From Diphasiastrum complanatum (Eukaryota; Streptophyta; Lycopodiopsida; Lycopodiales; Lycopodiaceae): a stretch of DNA of 64,000 nucleotides. The notes beneath the pieces are model-generated. The model was not told the DNA's origin. It saw only the letters and a program-made list of their open reading frames with translations, and did no database searches. Both the position numbers and the translations under genes were made by a program. Numbering within the stretch: position 1 is the stretch's first letter; each line of letters opens with the position of its first letter. The stretch covers positions 24,826,422 through 24,890,421 of the forward strand of contig CM055109.1 of the NCBI GenBank assembly GCA_029204225.1, given 5' to 3'. This document shows, piece after piece, positions 46,011-59,925 of the stretch.

Positions 46011-47161
46011 CTATAGTCATCAATCTTGATGTTGTTCAAGATGTGGCGGGGCCGAGTCTTTGAGGAGGAGCAACTTTAAGCACCTACACCTAGTATATCC
46101 ACAAGAGAAAGATCCAAGCCAAGAAGGCTCACATATAATGAAGAAGGAAGGCAAGTGGAAGATGAAACTTCCTATCATGCATTCTTCATAGATGTCCAAG
46201 AAGCACTTCAATCCAAGGAGTGGGTTGAAGCAATGACCCAAGAGTTTGAAGCCTTGACGTAGAACAATACATGGGAGCTTGTGGAGCCACCTAGCAAGAT
46301 GCATGTCATTGGATGCAAATGGGTATTCAGAACTAAGATCAACAATGATGTATCCATCAACAAATTCAAAGCAAGACTTTGTGCCACTCTCAAATCAAAG
46401 GTCCTGACTATGAAGACACTTTTGCACATATTGTAAAAATGGTAACTATAAGAATTCTCATTTCTCTTGCATGTTATCACAATTTGGAGGATGTTTCAAC
46501 TTGATATCTCTAATGCCTTCCTCAATGGCTACCTTGAGGAGAAGATTTATATGGAGCAACCACCTGGATTCGTGAAGGTTGTTAAAGAAACAAAACTTTG
46601 TCTTTTCTGCAGAAGTCTCTATGGACTAAAACAAGCACCAAAAGGTCATGGTATGCAAGGCTCAACTCCTTTTTCATATTACTCGGATTTCATCTTAGTG
46701 AATACGACCCTTCATTGTAAATTAAGTTTGTAAGTAACTTTGTAGCTATTCTTCTCATCTTTGTAAATGTTTTCATTTTTAGTGGAAATAATGAGGAGCT
46801 ACTTGAAGAAACGAAATTTGCACTTGGAAGTGAATTTAAGATGCAAAATCTAGGAGTTCTTCACTACATTTTAGGCCTAGAAATTGACTTTTGGAAAGGT
46901 CAAGCTTTCATAAGTCAAAGTTGTTATGCTCTTTCCATGCTTTAGAAATTTCAGATGGAAAACTGTACAGGCATAGATACTCCAACGGAGCAAATTGTAA
47001 AAGTTCCTATAAAAGAGGATAAAAGATCCTTCAAGGAGTTCACTCTTTATAGGAGTCTTATTGGCTCTCTTATTTGATTAAGAGTCACTAGGCCTGATCT
47101 AAGTTTTAGTGTGCACAAATTAAGCCAATACATGTAGGATCCAAAGATATGTCATTGGAAA
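46011..47161 (+). pseudogene. copia reverse transcriptase, broken
   Basis: Contains the AMTQEFEAL and NNTWELVEPPSKMHVIGCKW lead-in with stops, then the open piece 46,467-46,733 ([20 protein letters not shown] and [10 protein letters not shown]). The catalytic region is damaged (FVNVFIFSG in place of YVDDIILSG). It shares with the arrays the TGA after LIGSLI and the TAG before DPK, so this element, or its close relative, is the source of the array units. Confidence 0.88.
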
Positions 47162-47722
47162 TTGGCAAAGAGAATCTTGAGATATGTATCTTCTACCTTA
47201 GACTATGGATTGATCTATAAAGGAGGCGATTTAACTTTTGTTGAATTTTCAGACTCGTATTTTGCAAGAGACAGAGTGGATAGAAAATCCACAAGTGATT
47301 ACACCGTTTTCATTGGAGGGAATCTAGTTTTTTGGCTATCAAAGAAGCAAGCACCTATATCCTTGTCATTTTCTGAAACTGAGTACAAAGCTCTTACAAT
47401 CATAACTAAGGAAGTTTTGTGGATCAAGAGGCTACTTATGGAGCTAAAGTGTTATGGAGATGAAGACCTTCCAATTATCAATAATGATAACATTTCGGCT
47501 CATGCTCTTGCAAACAATCTCGTATTCCATGCAAGGAGCAAACACATCGAGGTAGCTCATCACTTTGTAAGAGAGAAAGTAATTGGGAGAGAGATCTTAT
47601 TGGAGCATGTTGGATCTTCAAATTTTGTTGTAGATCTTCTCACCAAGCCATTGCTCAAGAATGCATTTGCCAAGATGAGATCTAATCTTGGCTTAATCTC
47701 AAAGTCTATGGTGAATAGGTAG
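47162..47722 (+). pseudogene. copia RNase H, complete domain
   Basis: A 186-codon open frame covers the full domain: AKRILRYVSSTLDYG, FSDSYFARDRVDRKSTSDYT, WLSKKQAPISLSFSETEYKAL, KEVLWIKRLLMELKCYGDE, then KHIEVAHHFVREK and VVDLLTKPLL, ending at NR-TAG. This is the undeleted form of what the 2,432-bp units carry. It is open only because the stops lie upstream. Confidence 0.9.
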
Positions 47723-47733
47723 ATATATTTCAA

Positions 47734-48522
47734 GGAGTGTGAAAAGCTGTAAAACATATCTTCATGTGTTGACTTTGGGGGCTATGCTCACCTTATTTCT
47801 TGTAAATATTTTACTATACATTAAGGTATGTGAAGTGAGTAGATAACCTTCTAGAATAGGTTGAATTTGAGTTAGGTAGATTCAATTATGATGTCATGCA
47901 AAATATTAGATGACACGCAATGTTAGTTAGAATGCATGCATGCAACATGCAAATCAATTTACATAATCTACACATGTCTAGGTAGGTTAGGGAGCTGACA
48001 TGCAATCAGTGCATGCAACATGCAAATCAGTTTACGTAATCTACACATGTCTAGGTAGCTTAGGGAGCTGACATGCAATCCATGCAACATCCATGCATGC
48101 AGTTTTACATGTGGATCTATGATATATGAGTTAACTGGAAGATGTGGATATTCCATACAAATCCAGTGTAGGAACTCAAGCCTCATTGATGTAGGAAAAC
48201 TTTGGCTTGTTTTGCCCTATTGTGAATATTGAGATTTTGGTGTTTTGGGCTCATTCTCTACCCGAGTTTTTTGGTTATCATTTTAACTCGCTACCCGAGA
48301 GCAGGCTCTTTTCACCATAATGAGCACTTAGAATTATTTCTGATAACTATCTATCATAGTAAAGAGTTTTTCCAGTCTGTGGTATGCCATGGTGCTCTTG
48401 CCTTGGATTTTTCAACTAAACTGTTCTTTGATCATTCTCGTGCAAACACAACACCCCATAAAGATCCTGTAGTGTGCTAAAAACTTCATAATAAGTTGAT
48501 TGGGGGTACTTTGTTGTAAACG
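47734..48522 (+). mobile_element. copia 3' LTR (undeleted form)
   Basis: Follows RNase H and the purine tract, and matches 234-1,022 closely, including the 73-bp duplication (about 47,938-48,083). The right end is inferred as for the first copy. Confidence 0.6.
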
Positions 48523-49887
48523 TACTAGTTATCAACAGATATTTCCATTTTACTTTGACATCTAGTAACATCAAAGGTTTTGGTAATATCGTACTGGCGA
48601 CAATATAGTTGTTACAAACATTATTGATACCAATTCAGAGTTAGAAGTGTATATGTTTTACTTTGGTAACTGTAGCCAAGAATCTTAGAGCACTAAGATT
48701 GAACATTTCAAAGACCCTCAATAATTTTTACATTTCCTCGGTCTAATCGACGTAAATACCTTTTAGTTATAGTAGGTCTCTTAGGTTTCGTAATTGTTTG
48801 GACAATGTTATATTTGCCCTACGAGATCAGAATTCAATTAATAGTAATCAATAGCAAATATGAAAATATTGACATATTGAACATGTGTTGGAAGAAAGAT
48901 AAGAAGAAAGTCTACATAGCAGTTAGATCAAACTATTGATTACTTCTCGTAAAACTCATACATCAAATGACACACTCTTAGCTAGTTCTACTGCAGTGCG
49001 GTTTGTAAATGCAGCTTCAAAAATAACATGGCTGTTAACATGACATCAAATGACACATCTCACCTAGTTATAGTGCATAGAGGTTTGTAGACATTGCTTC
49101 AGAAATAACATGGATATTAACATGACCAGTCACTTGGCTAGGTTTACATCATTACATATCTACATCTTCGGAATAGTTTGGCCCCAATCAATAGAATTTG
49201 CCTTTATGATGTCAATTTTAATACATCATCGGACAAAGTTAGCTCATCTAAATATCACAAACAAAAAATCTAAATTGCACATTAAATGTATAATTTATCA
49301 TAAAGTAGGCCTCAACACACTTTGTAATTTACAATCATTCTCTAATTTGCCATTAATTTAAGTCATTTAGAATGAAATAGCATGGCATTTAGGATGAAAT
49401 AGTAATTAATGTTTAATGATATAATTGGCCTATTCCATATTGAATTCAGATTCATTAAAAGAATTCTTGTTGAATTTCAGATTCTAGAAAATTGCACCAT
49501 CACTTAGATGCCTATCCTAGATCAATTTGCATTCAAAATAAGATTAAAGAACAACCAAACATTTTCAGTAATGAATGTAAAAATTTGCAGGTTTGGGACT
49601 TCTATGAGGATTCCTTTGGGGATGCATAAAAACCCATGAAAACCATTAAAAATCAATATTCAGTCATCAAAAGTTTGTAGATTAAGTCATAAACCTGGTA
49701 ATCCTTAAAAGGTTTGCCACAAAAAACAACAACTCTATCCTATGTAGTGATATTCCAAAAAATCAACAAACATTTGAAAAATTAAAAAATAAACAAATAA
49801 ACAAGTAAACATAGATGAATATGCGTGGAAAGAATCTCAACACCCAGAAAATGACCTATGCTGGATCTCTACAATATGTGATGAGTT
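48523..49887 (+). repeat. SPH-upstream block in parental unit
   Basis: Runs from the LTR end to GATGAGTTA, where it is fused to a new copia RT piece (AAAAATTGAC) at 49,888. The stretch from RT at 46,880 to here is about 3.0 kb, the full-length version of the array unit. Confidence 0.8.
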
Positions 49888-52036
49888 AAAAATTGACTTT
49901 TGAAAGGTCAAGCTTTCATAAGTCAAAGTGGTTATGCTCTTTCCATGCGTAAGAAATTTCAAATGGAAAACTGTAAAGGCATAGATACTCCAACGGAGCA
50001 AATTGTAAAAGTTCCTATAAAAGAGGATAAAAGATCCTTCAAGGAGTTCACTCTTTATAGGAGTGTTATTGGCTCTCTTATTTGATTAAGAGTCACTAGG
50101 CCTGATCTAAGTTTTAGTGTGCAAAAATTAAGCCAATACATGTAGGATCCAAAGATATGTCATTGGAAATTGGCAAAGAGAATCTTGAGATATGTATCTT
50201 CTACCTTAGACTATGGATTGATCTATAAAGGAGGCGATCTAACTTTTGTTGCATTTTCAGACTCGTATTTTGCAAGAGACAGAGTGGATAGAATATCCAC
50301 AAGTGATTACACCATTTTCATTGGAGAGAATCTAGTTTTTTGGCTATCAAAGAAGCAAGCACCTATATCCTTGTCATTTTCTGAAGCTGAGTACAAAGCT
50401 CTTACAATCATAACTAAGGAAGTTTTGTGGATCAAGAGGCTACTTATGGAGCTAAAGTGTTATGGAGATGAAGACCTTCCAATTATCAATAATGATAACA
50501 TTTCGGCTCATGCTCTTGCAAACAATCTCGTATTCCATGCAAGGAGCAAACACATTGAGGTAGCTGATCACTTTGTAAGAGAGAAAGTAATTGGGAGAGA
50601 GATCTTATTGGAGCATGTTGGATCTTCAAATTGTGTTGTAGATCTTCTCACCAAGCCATTGCTCAAGAATGCATTTGCCAAGATGAGATCTAATCTTGGC
50701 TTAATCTCAAAGTCTATGGTGAATAGGTAGATATATTTCCAGGAGTGTGAAAAGCTGTAAAACATATCTTCATGTGTTGACTTTGGGGGCTATGCTCACC
50801 TTATTTCTTGTAAATATTTTACTGTACATTAAGGTATGTGAAGTGAGTAGATCACCTTCTAGAATACGTTGAATTTGAGCTAGGTAGATTCAATTATGAT
50901 GTCATGCAAAATATTAGATGTCACGCAATGTTAGTTAGAATGCATGCATGCAACATGCAAATCAATTTACATAATCTACACATGTCTAGGTAGGTTAGGG
51001 AGCTGACATGCAATCAGTGCATGCAACATGCAAATCAGTTTACATAATCTACACATGTCTAGGTAGCTTAGGGAGCTGACATGCAATCCATGCAACATCC
51101 ATGCATGCAGTTCTACATGTGGATCTATGATATATGAGTTGACTGGAAGATGTGGACATTCCATGCAAATCCACTGTAGGAACTCAAGCCTCATTGATGT
51201 AGGAAAACTTTGGCATTGTCAAGATAGAGGTTTGTAGACATTGCTTCAGAAATAACATGGATATTAACATGACCAGTCACTTCGCTACGTTTACTTCATT
51301 ACATATCTACATCTTCGAAATAGTTTGGCCCCAATTAATAGAATTTGCCTTTACGATGTCAATTTTAATACATCGGACAAAGTTAGCTCATTTAATCTTC
51401 TATATCATATAGAAAAAAACTGACCTGCACATTAAATGTATAATTTATTACAAAGTAGGGCTCAACACAATTTGTAATTTACAATCATTCTCTAATTTGC
51501 CATTAATTTAAGTCATTTAGAATGAAATAGAATGGCATTTAGAATGAAATAGTAATTAATGTTTAATGATATAATTGGCCTATTCCCTTATCAATTTAGA
51601 TTCATTAAAAGAATTCTTGTTGAATTTGAGATTCTGAAAATTGCACCATCACTTAGATGCCTATCCTAGATCAATTTGCATTCAAAATAAGATTAAAGAA
51701 CAACCAAACATTTTCAGTAATGAATGTAAAAATTTGTAGGTTTGGGACTTCTATGAGGATTCCTTTGGGGATGCATAAAAACCCATGAAAACCATCAAAA
51801 ATCAATATTCAGTCATCAAAAGTTTGTAGATTAAGTCATAAATCTGGTAATCCTTAAAAGGTTTGCCACAAAAAACACAAACTCTATCCTATGTAGTGAG
51901 ATTCCAAAAAATCAACAAACATTTGCAAAACTAAAAAATAAACAAATAAACAAGTAAACATAGATGAATATGCGTGGAAAGAATCTCAACACCCAAAAAA
52001 TGACGTATGCTGGATCTCTACAACATGTGATGAGTT
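49888..52036 (+). repeat. Array unit P2 (different deletion)
   Basis: RT piece 49,888-50,085; full RNase H 50,170-50,730; LTR start with the 73-bp duplication to about 51,213; then a jump (GGCATTGTCAAG to ATAGAGG) removes the rest of the LTR and the first half of the block. The RT piece has one base lost (TTTTGAAAGG for TTTTGGAAAGG). Confidence 0.85.
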
Positions 52037-54466
52037 AAAAATTGACTTTTGGAAAGGTCAAGCTTTCATAAGTCAAAGTGGTTATGCTCTTTCCATGCTT
52101 AAGAAATTTCAAATGGAAAACTGTAAAGGCATGGATACTCCAACGGAGCAAATTGTAAAAGTTCCTATAAAGGAGGATAAAAGATCCTTCAAGGAGTTCA
52201 CTCTTTATAGGAGTCTTATTGGCTCTCTTGTTTGATTAAGAGTCACTAGGCTTGATCTAAGTTTTAGTGTGCACAAATTAAGCCAATACATGTAGGATCC
52301 AAAGATATGTCATTGGAAATTGGCAAAGAGAATCTTGAGATATGTATCTTCTACCTTAGACTATGGATTGATCTATAAAGGAGGCGATCTAACTTTTGTT
52401 GCATTTTCAGACTCGTATTTTGCAAGAGACAGAGTGGATAGAATATCCACAAGTGATTACACCGTTTTCATTGGAGGGAATCTAGTTTTTTGGCTATCAA
52501 AGAAGCAAGCACCTATATCCTTGTCATTTTGTGAAGCTGAGTACAAAGCTCTTACAATCATAACTAAGGAAGTTTTGTGGATCAAGAGGCTACTTATGGA
52601 GCTAAAGTGTTATGGAGATGAAGACCTTCCAATTATCAATAGTGATAACATTTCGGCTCATGCAACATCCATGCATGCAGTTTTACATGTGGATCTATGA
52701 TATATGAGTTAACTGGAAGATGTGGACATTCCATGCAAATCCACTCTAGGAACTCAAGCCTCATTGATGTAGGAAAACTTTGGCTTGTTTTGCCATATTG
52801 TGAATATTGAGATTTTGGTGTTTTGGGCTCATTCTCTACTCGAGTTTTTTGGTTATCATTTTATCTCCTACCCGAGAGCAGGCTCTTTTCCCCATAATGA
52901 GCACTTAGAATTATTTCTGATAACTATCTATCATAGTAGAGAGTTTTTCCAGTCTGTGGTATGCCATTGTGCTCTTGCCTTGCATTTTTCAACTAAACTG
53001 TTCTTTGATCATTCTCGTGCAAACACAACATCCCATAAAGATCTTGTAGTGTGCTAAAAACTTCATAATAAGTTGATTGGGGGTACTTTGTTGTAAACGT
53101 ACTAGTTATCAACAGATATTTTCGTTTTACTTCGACATCTAGTAAACTCAAAGGTTTTGGTAATATCGTATTGGCGACAATATAGTTGTTACAAACATTA
53201 TTGATACCAATTCAGAGTTAAAAGTGTATATATCTTACTTTGGTAATTGTAGCCAAGAATCTTAGAGCACTAAGATTGAACATTTCAAAGACCCTCAATA
53301 ATTTTTACATTTCCTCGGTCTAATCGACGTAAATACCTTTTAGTTATAGTAGGTCTCTTAGGTTTCATAATTGTTTGGACAATGTTATATTTGCCCTACG
53401 AGATCAGAATTCAATTAATAGTAATCAATAGAAAATATGAAAATATTGACATATTGAACATGTGTTGGAAGAAAGATAAGAAGAAAGTCTACATAGCAGT
53501 TAGATCAAACTATTGATTACTTCTCGTAAAACTCATACATCAAATGATACACTCTTAGCTAGTTATACTGCAGTGCGGTTTGTAAATGCAGCTTCAAAAA
53601 TAACATGGCTGTTAACATGACATCAAATGACACATCTCACCTAGTTATAGTGCATAGAGGTTTGTAGACATTGCTTCAGAAATAACATGGATATTAACAT
53701 GACCAGTCACTTGGGTAGGCTTACATCATTACATATCTACATCTTCGAAATAGTTTGGCCCCAATCAATAGAATTGCCTTTATGATGTCAATTTTAATAC
53801 ATCGAACAAAGTTAGCTCATTTAATCTTCTATATCATGTAGAAAAAAACTGACCTGCACATTAAATGTATAATTTATTACAAAGTAGGGCTCAACACACT
53901 TTGTAATTTACAGTCATTCTCTAATTTGCCATTAATCTAAGTCATTTAGAATGAAATAGAATGGCATTTAGGATGAAATAGTAATTAATGTTTAATGATA
54001 TAATTGGCCTATTCCCTTATCAATTTAGATTCATTAAAAGAATTCTTGTTGAATTTGAGATTCTGGAAAATTGCACCATCACTTAGATGCCTATCCTAGA
54101 TCAATCTGCATTCAAAATAAGATTAAAGAACAACCAAACATTTTCAGTAATGAGTGTAAAAATTTGCAGGTTTGGGACTTCTATGAGGATTCCTTTGGGG
54201 ATGCATAAAAACCCATGAAAACCATTAAAAATCAATATTCAGTCATCAAAAGTTTGTAGATTAAGTCATAAATCTGGTAATCCTTAAAAGGTTTGCCACA
54301 AAAAACACAAACTCTATCCTATGTAGTGAGATTCCAAAAAATCAACAAACATTTGCAAAACTAAAAAATAAACAAATAAACAAGTAAACATAGATGAATA
54401 TGCGTGGAAAGAATCTCAACACCCAAAAAATGACGTATGCTGGATCTCTACAACATGTGATGAGTT
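52037..54466 (+). repeat. Array unit P3
   Basis: 2,430 bases; RNase H frame 52,320-52,700 running across the deletion junction at about 52,660; LTR remainder and complete block. Four bases are missing in the ATCTCGCTACCCG stretch near 52,866. Confidence 0.85.
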
Positions 54467-56898
54467 AAAAATTGACTTTTGGAAAGGTCAAGCTTTCATA
54501 AGTCAAAGTGGTTATGCTCTTTCCATGCTTAAGAAATTTCAAATGGAAAACTGTAAAGGCATGGATACTCCAACGGAGCAAATTGTAAAAGTTCCTATAA
54601 AGGAGGATAAAAGATCCTTCAAGGAGTTCACTCTTTATAGGAGTCTTATTGGCTCTCTTGTTTGATTAAGAGTCACTAGGCTTGATCTAAGTTTTAGTGT
54701 GCACAAATTAAGCCAATACATGTAGGATCCAAAGATATGTCATTGGAAATTGGCAAAGAGAATCTTGAGATATGTATCTTCTACCTTAGACTATGGATTG
54801 ATCTATAAAGGAGGCGATCTAACTTTTGTTGCATTTTCAGACTCGTATTTTGCAAGAGACAGAGTGGATAGAATATCCACAAGTGATTACACCGTTTTCA
54901 TTGGAGGGAATCCAGTTTTTTGGCTATCAAAGAAGCAAGCACCTATATCCTTGTCATTTTGTGAAGCTGAGTACAAAGCTCTTACAATCATAACTAAGGA
55001 AGTTTTGTGGATCAAGAGGCTACTTATGGAGCTAAAGTGTTATGGAGATAAAGACCTTCCAATTATCAATAATGATAACATTTCGGCTCATGCAACATCC
55101 ATGCATGCAGTTTTACATGTGGATCTATGATATATGAGTTAACTGGAAGATGTGGACATTCCATGCAAATCCACTCTAGGAACTCAAGCCTCATTGATGT
55201 AGGAAAACTTTGGCTTGTTTTGCCATATTGTGAATATTGAGATTTTGGTGTTTTGGGCTCATTCTCTACCCGAGTTTTTTGGTTATCATTTTATCTCGCT
55301 ACCCGAGAGCAGACTCTTTTCCCCATAATGAGCACTTAGAATTATTTCTGATAACTATCTATCATAGTAGAGAGTTTTTTCAGTCTGTGGTATGCCATTG
55401 TGCTCTTGCCTTGCATTTTTCAACTAAACTGTTCTTTGATCATTCTCGTGCAAACACAACATCCCATAAAGATCTTGTAGTGTGCTAAAAACTTCATAAT
55501 AAGTTGATTGGGGGTACTTTGTTGTAAACGTACTAGTTATCAACAAATATTTTCGTTTTACTTCGACATCTAGTAAACTCAAAGGTTTTGGTAATATCGT
55601 ATTGGCGACAATATAGTTGTTACAAACATTATTGATACAAATTCAGAGTTAAAAGTGTATATATCTTACTTTGGTAATTGTAGCCAAGAATCTTAGAGCA
55701 CTAAGATTGAACATTTCAAAGACCCTCAATAATTTTTACATTTCCTCGGTCTAATCGACGTAAATACCTTTTAGTTATAGTAGGTCTCTTAGGTTTCATA
55801 ATTGTTTGGACAATGTTATATTTGCCCTCCGAAATCAGAATTCAATTAATAGTAATCAATAGCAAATATGAAAATATTGACATATTGAACATGTGTTGGA
55901 AGAAAGATAAGAAAAAAGTCTACATAGCAGTTAGATCAAACTATTGATTACTTCTCGTAAAACTCATACATCAAATGATACACTCTTAGCTAGTTATACT
56001 GCAGTACGGTTTGTAAATGCAGCTTCAAAAATAACATGGCTGTTAACATGACATCAAATGACACATCTCACCTAGTTATAGTGCATAGAGGTTTGTAGAC
56101 ATTGCTTCAGAAATAACATGGATATTAACATGACCAGTCACTTGGCTAGGTTTACATCATTACATATCTACATCTTCGAAATAGTTTGGCCCCAATCAAT
56201 AGAATTTGCCTTTATGATGTCAATTTTAATACATCGAACAAAGTTAGCTCATTTAATCTTCTATATCATGTAGAAAAAAACTGACCTGCACATTAAATGT
56301 ATAATTTATTACAAAGTAGGGCTCAACACAATTTGTAACTTACAATCATTCTCTAATTTGCCATTAATTTAAGTCATTTAGAATGAAATAGAATGGCATT
56401 TACAATGAAATAGTAATTAATGTTTAATGATATAATTGGCCTATTCCCTTATCAATTTAGATTCATTAAAAGAATTCTTGTTGAATTTGAGATTCTGGAA
56501 AATTGCACCATCACTTAGATGCCTATCCTAGATCAATTTGCATTCAAAATAAGATTAAAGAACAACCAAACATTTTCAGTAATGAATGTAAAAATTTGCA
56601 GGTTTGGGACTTCTATGAGGATTCCTTTGGGGATGCATAAAAACCCATGAAAACCAGTAAAAATCAATATTCAGTCATCAAAAGTTTGTAGATTAAGTCA
56701 TAAATCTGGTAATCCTTAAAAGGTTTGCCACAAAAAACACAAACTCTATCCTATGTAGTGAGATTCCGAAAAATCAACAAACATTTGCAAAACTAGAAAA
56801 TAAACAAATAAACAAGTAAACATAGATGAATATGCGTGGAAAGAATCTCAACACCCAAAAAATGACGTATGCTGGATCTCTACAACATGTGATGAGTT
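54467..56898 (+). repeat. Array unit P4
   Basis: 2,432 bases; RNase H frame 54,750-55,130; single-base differences such as GGCAATCCAG for GGGAATCTAG near 54,910. Confidence 0.85.
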
Positions 56899-59310
56899 AA
56901 AAATTGACTTTTGGAAAGGTCAAGCTTTCATAAGTCAAAGTGGTTATGCTCTTTCCATGCTTAAGAAATTTCAAATGGAAAACTGTAAAGGCATGGATTC
57001 TCCAACGGAGCAAATTGTAAAAGTTCCTATAAAGGAGGATAAAAGATCCTTCAAGGAGTTCACTCTTTATAGGAGTCTTATTGGCTCTCTTATTTGATTA
57101 AGAGTCACTAGGCTTGATCTAAGTTTTAGTGTGCACAAATTAAGCCAATACATGTAGGATCCAAAGATATGTCATTGGAAATTGGCAAAGAGAATCTTGA
57201 GATATGTATCTTCTACCTTAGACTATGGATTGATCTATAAAGGAGGCGATCTAACTTTTGTTGCATTTTCAGACTCGTATTTTGCAAGAGACAGAGTGGA
57301 TAGAATATCCACAAGTGATTACACCGTTTTCATTGGAGGGAATCTAGTTTTTTGGCTATCAAAGAAGCAAGCACCTATATCCTTGTCATTTTGTGAAGCT
57401 GAGTACAAAGCTCTTACAATCATAACTAAGGAAGTTTTGTGGATCAAGAGGCTACTTATGGAGCTAAAGTGTTATGGAGATGAAGACCTTCCAATTATCA
57501 ATAATGATAACATTTCGGCTCATGCAACATCCATGCATGCAGTTTTACATGTGGATCTATGATATATGAGTTAACTGGAAGATGTGGACATTCCATGCAA
57601 ATCCACTCTAGGAACTCAAGCCTCATTGATGTAGGAAAACTTTGGCTTGTTTTGCCATATTGTGAATATTGAGATTTTGGTGTTTTGGGCTCATTCTCTA
57701 CCCGAGTTTTTTGGTTATCATTTTATCTCGCTACCCGAGAGCAGGCTCTTTTCCGCATAATGAGCACTTAGAATTATTTCTGATAACTATCTATCATAGT
57801 AGAGAGTTTTTCCAGTCTGTGGTATGCCATTGTGCTCTTGCCTTGCATTTTTCAACTAAACTGTTCTTTGATCATTCTCGTGCAAACACAACATCCCATA
57901 AAGATCTTGTAGTGTGCTAAAAACTTCATAATAAGTTGATTGGGGGTACTTTGTTGTAAACGTACTAGTTATCAACAGATATTTTCGTTTTACTTCGACA
58001 TCTAGTAAACTCAAAGGTTTTGGTAATATCGTATTGGCGACAATATAGTTGTTACAAACATTATTGATACCAATTCAGAGTTAAAAGTGTATATATCTTA
58101 CTTTGGTAATTGTAGCCAAGAATCTTAGAGCACTAAGATTGAACATTTCAAAGACCCTCAATAATTTTTACATTTCCTCGGTCTAATCGACGTAAATACC
58201 TTTTAGTTATAGTAGGTCTCTTAGGTTTCATAATTGTTTGGACAATGTTATATTTGCCCTACGAGATCAGAATTCAATTAATAGTAATCAATAGCAAATA
58301 TGAAAATATTGACATATTGAACATGTGTTGGAAGAAAGATAAGAAGAAAGTCTACATAGCAGTTAGATCAAACTATTGATTACTTCTCGTAAAACTCATA
58401 CATCAAATGATACACTCTTAGCTAGTTATACTGCAGTGCGGTTTGTAAATGCAGCTTCAAAAATAACATGGCTGTTAACATGACATCAAATGACACATCT
58501 CACCTAGTTATAGTGCATAGAGGTTTGTAGACATTGCTTCAGAAATAACATGGATATTAACATGACCAGTCACTTGGCTAGGTTTACATCATTACATATC
58601 TACATCTTCGAAATAGTTTGGCCCCAATCAATAGAATTTGCCTTTATGATGTCAATTTTAATACATCGAACAAAGTTAGCTCATTTAATCTTCTATATCA
58701 TGTAGAAAAAAACTGACCTGCACATTAAATGTATAATTTATTACAAAGTAGGGCTCAACACACTTTAAACTGACCTGCACATTAAATGTATAATTTATTA
58801 CAAAGTAGGGCTCAACACAATTTGTAACTTACAATCATTCTCTAATTTGCCATTAATTTAAGTCATTTAGAATGAAATAGAATGGCATTTACAATGAAAT
58901 AGTAATTAATGTTTAATGATATAATTGGCCTATTCCCTTATCAATTTAGATTCATTAAAAGAATTCTTGTTGAATTTGAGATTCTGGAAAATTGCACCAT
59001 CACTTAGATGCCTATCCTAGATCAATTTGCATTCAAAATAAGATTAAAGAACAACCAAACATTTTCAGTAATGAATGTAAAAATTTGCAGGTTTGGGACT
59101 TCTATGAGGATTCCTTTGGGGATGCATAAAAACCCATGAAAACCATTAAGAATCAATATTCAGTCATCAAAAGTTTGTAGATTAAGTCATAAATCTGGTA
59201 ATCCTTAAAAGGTTTGCCACAAAAAACACAAACTCTATCCTATGTAGTGAGATTCCGAAAAATCAACAAACATTTGCAAAACTAGAAAATAAACAAATAA
59301 ACAAGTAAAC
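56899..59310 (+). repeat. Array unit P5, truncated, with 58-bp duplication
   Basis: RNase H frame 57,182-57,562. In the block, 58,708-58,766 is duplicated directly (AACTGACCTGCACATTAAATG twice). The last 78 bases or so of the block are missing at the SPH junction (AACAAGTAAAC at 59,300-59,310). Confidence 0.85.
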
Positions 59311-59819
59311 ACACGAATGTCCAGTGGAAGCCAGCAATGACTGTGCCAGCTGAGCTTCAAAGGTCCTTGCGTGGCAAACGAGGGAATGCACATTCATTTT
59401 AGATTTTTGCAATCTGTAATTTAATATTCCAAAATCACGAGCAAGACTCAGACCATGACACTTTAGCTATGCAATCAAAAGAATTAGCGGAGAAAGAAGG
59501 TTTAGCCTTACATCCAAGTCCAATTTTCACGTCCATATCTGCAGGTTGGTTGCAGGTTGGCTGCCTGCAATGCAATGCCCTCCCTTCTTGTGAAATCACA
59601 GATATATTTGGTTTGTTCAGTTGCAGTGAGATTATACGACCAACTGAGACCACTGCGCACCACATGGACGCCCAAAGATTTAGTCCCATCTGAACAACTC
59701 GTTGTTATGAAATCATCACATAGGTTTGTTACGCTAAAGGAAGCGTCTAGAGACGAAGTGAAAGACACCTGAAGTAGAAACAAGGTGGCAAACATAGAGA
59801 ATAAGTGAATGATCGCCAT
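59311..59819 (-). pseudogene. SPH pseudogene 3 (exon 1 and start of intron)
   Basis: Minus-strand copy of 2,899-3,392. Exon 1 runs from ATG at 59,817-59,819 to the donor after 59,512 (308 bases), with signal peptide, VTNLCDD, LGVHVVRSGLSWSYNL and YICDFTRREG. Here the family-typical LG is kept, where the intact gene has LC. A duplication of about 10 bases (CAACCAACCTGC) shifts the frame so that reading ends at WTWM-stop over the donor; without it a TGA would appear. Only about 200 bases of intron remain, and exon 2 is absent. Confidence 0.85.
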
Positions 59820-59843
59820 AGAGAGAGAGAGAGAGATCATGCG

Positions 59844-59847
<4 letters not shown>

Positions 59848-59919
<72 letters not shown>

Positions 59920-59925
59920 TGTGTG
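59848..59925 (-). repeat. (GA)n/(CT)n microsatellite at SPH pseudogene 3
   Basis: About 70 bases of GA followed by a short GT run. With a shorter GA run (59,819-59,835) separated by ATCATGCGGCACA, it is the counterpart of the CT tracts before the other SPH exons. Confidence 0.92.

Larger units (their letters stand above)
49888..59310 (+). repeat. Plus-strand tandem array of the composite unit
   Basis: Fusion points at 49,888, 52,037, 54,467 and 56,899 give periods of 2,149, 2,430 and 2,432. The first unit (P2) keeps the whole RNase H and LTR start but lacks about 860 bp in the LTR/block. Units P3-P5 carry the same 578-bp deletion as the minus-strand array. The array is cut at 59,310 by an inverted SPH locus and resumes at 62,051. 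Confidence 0.9.
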
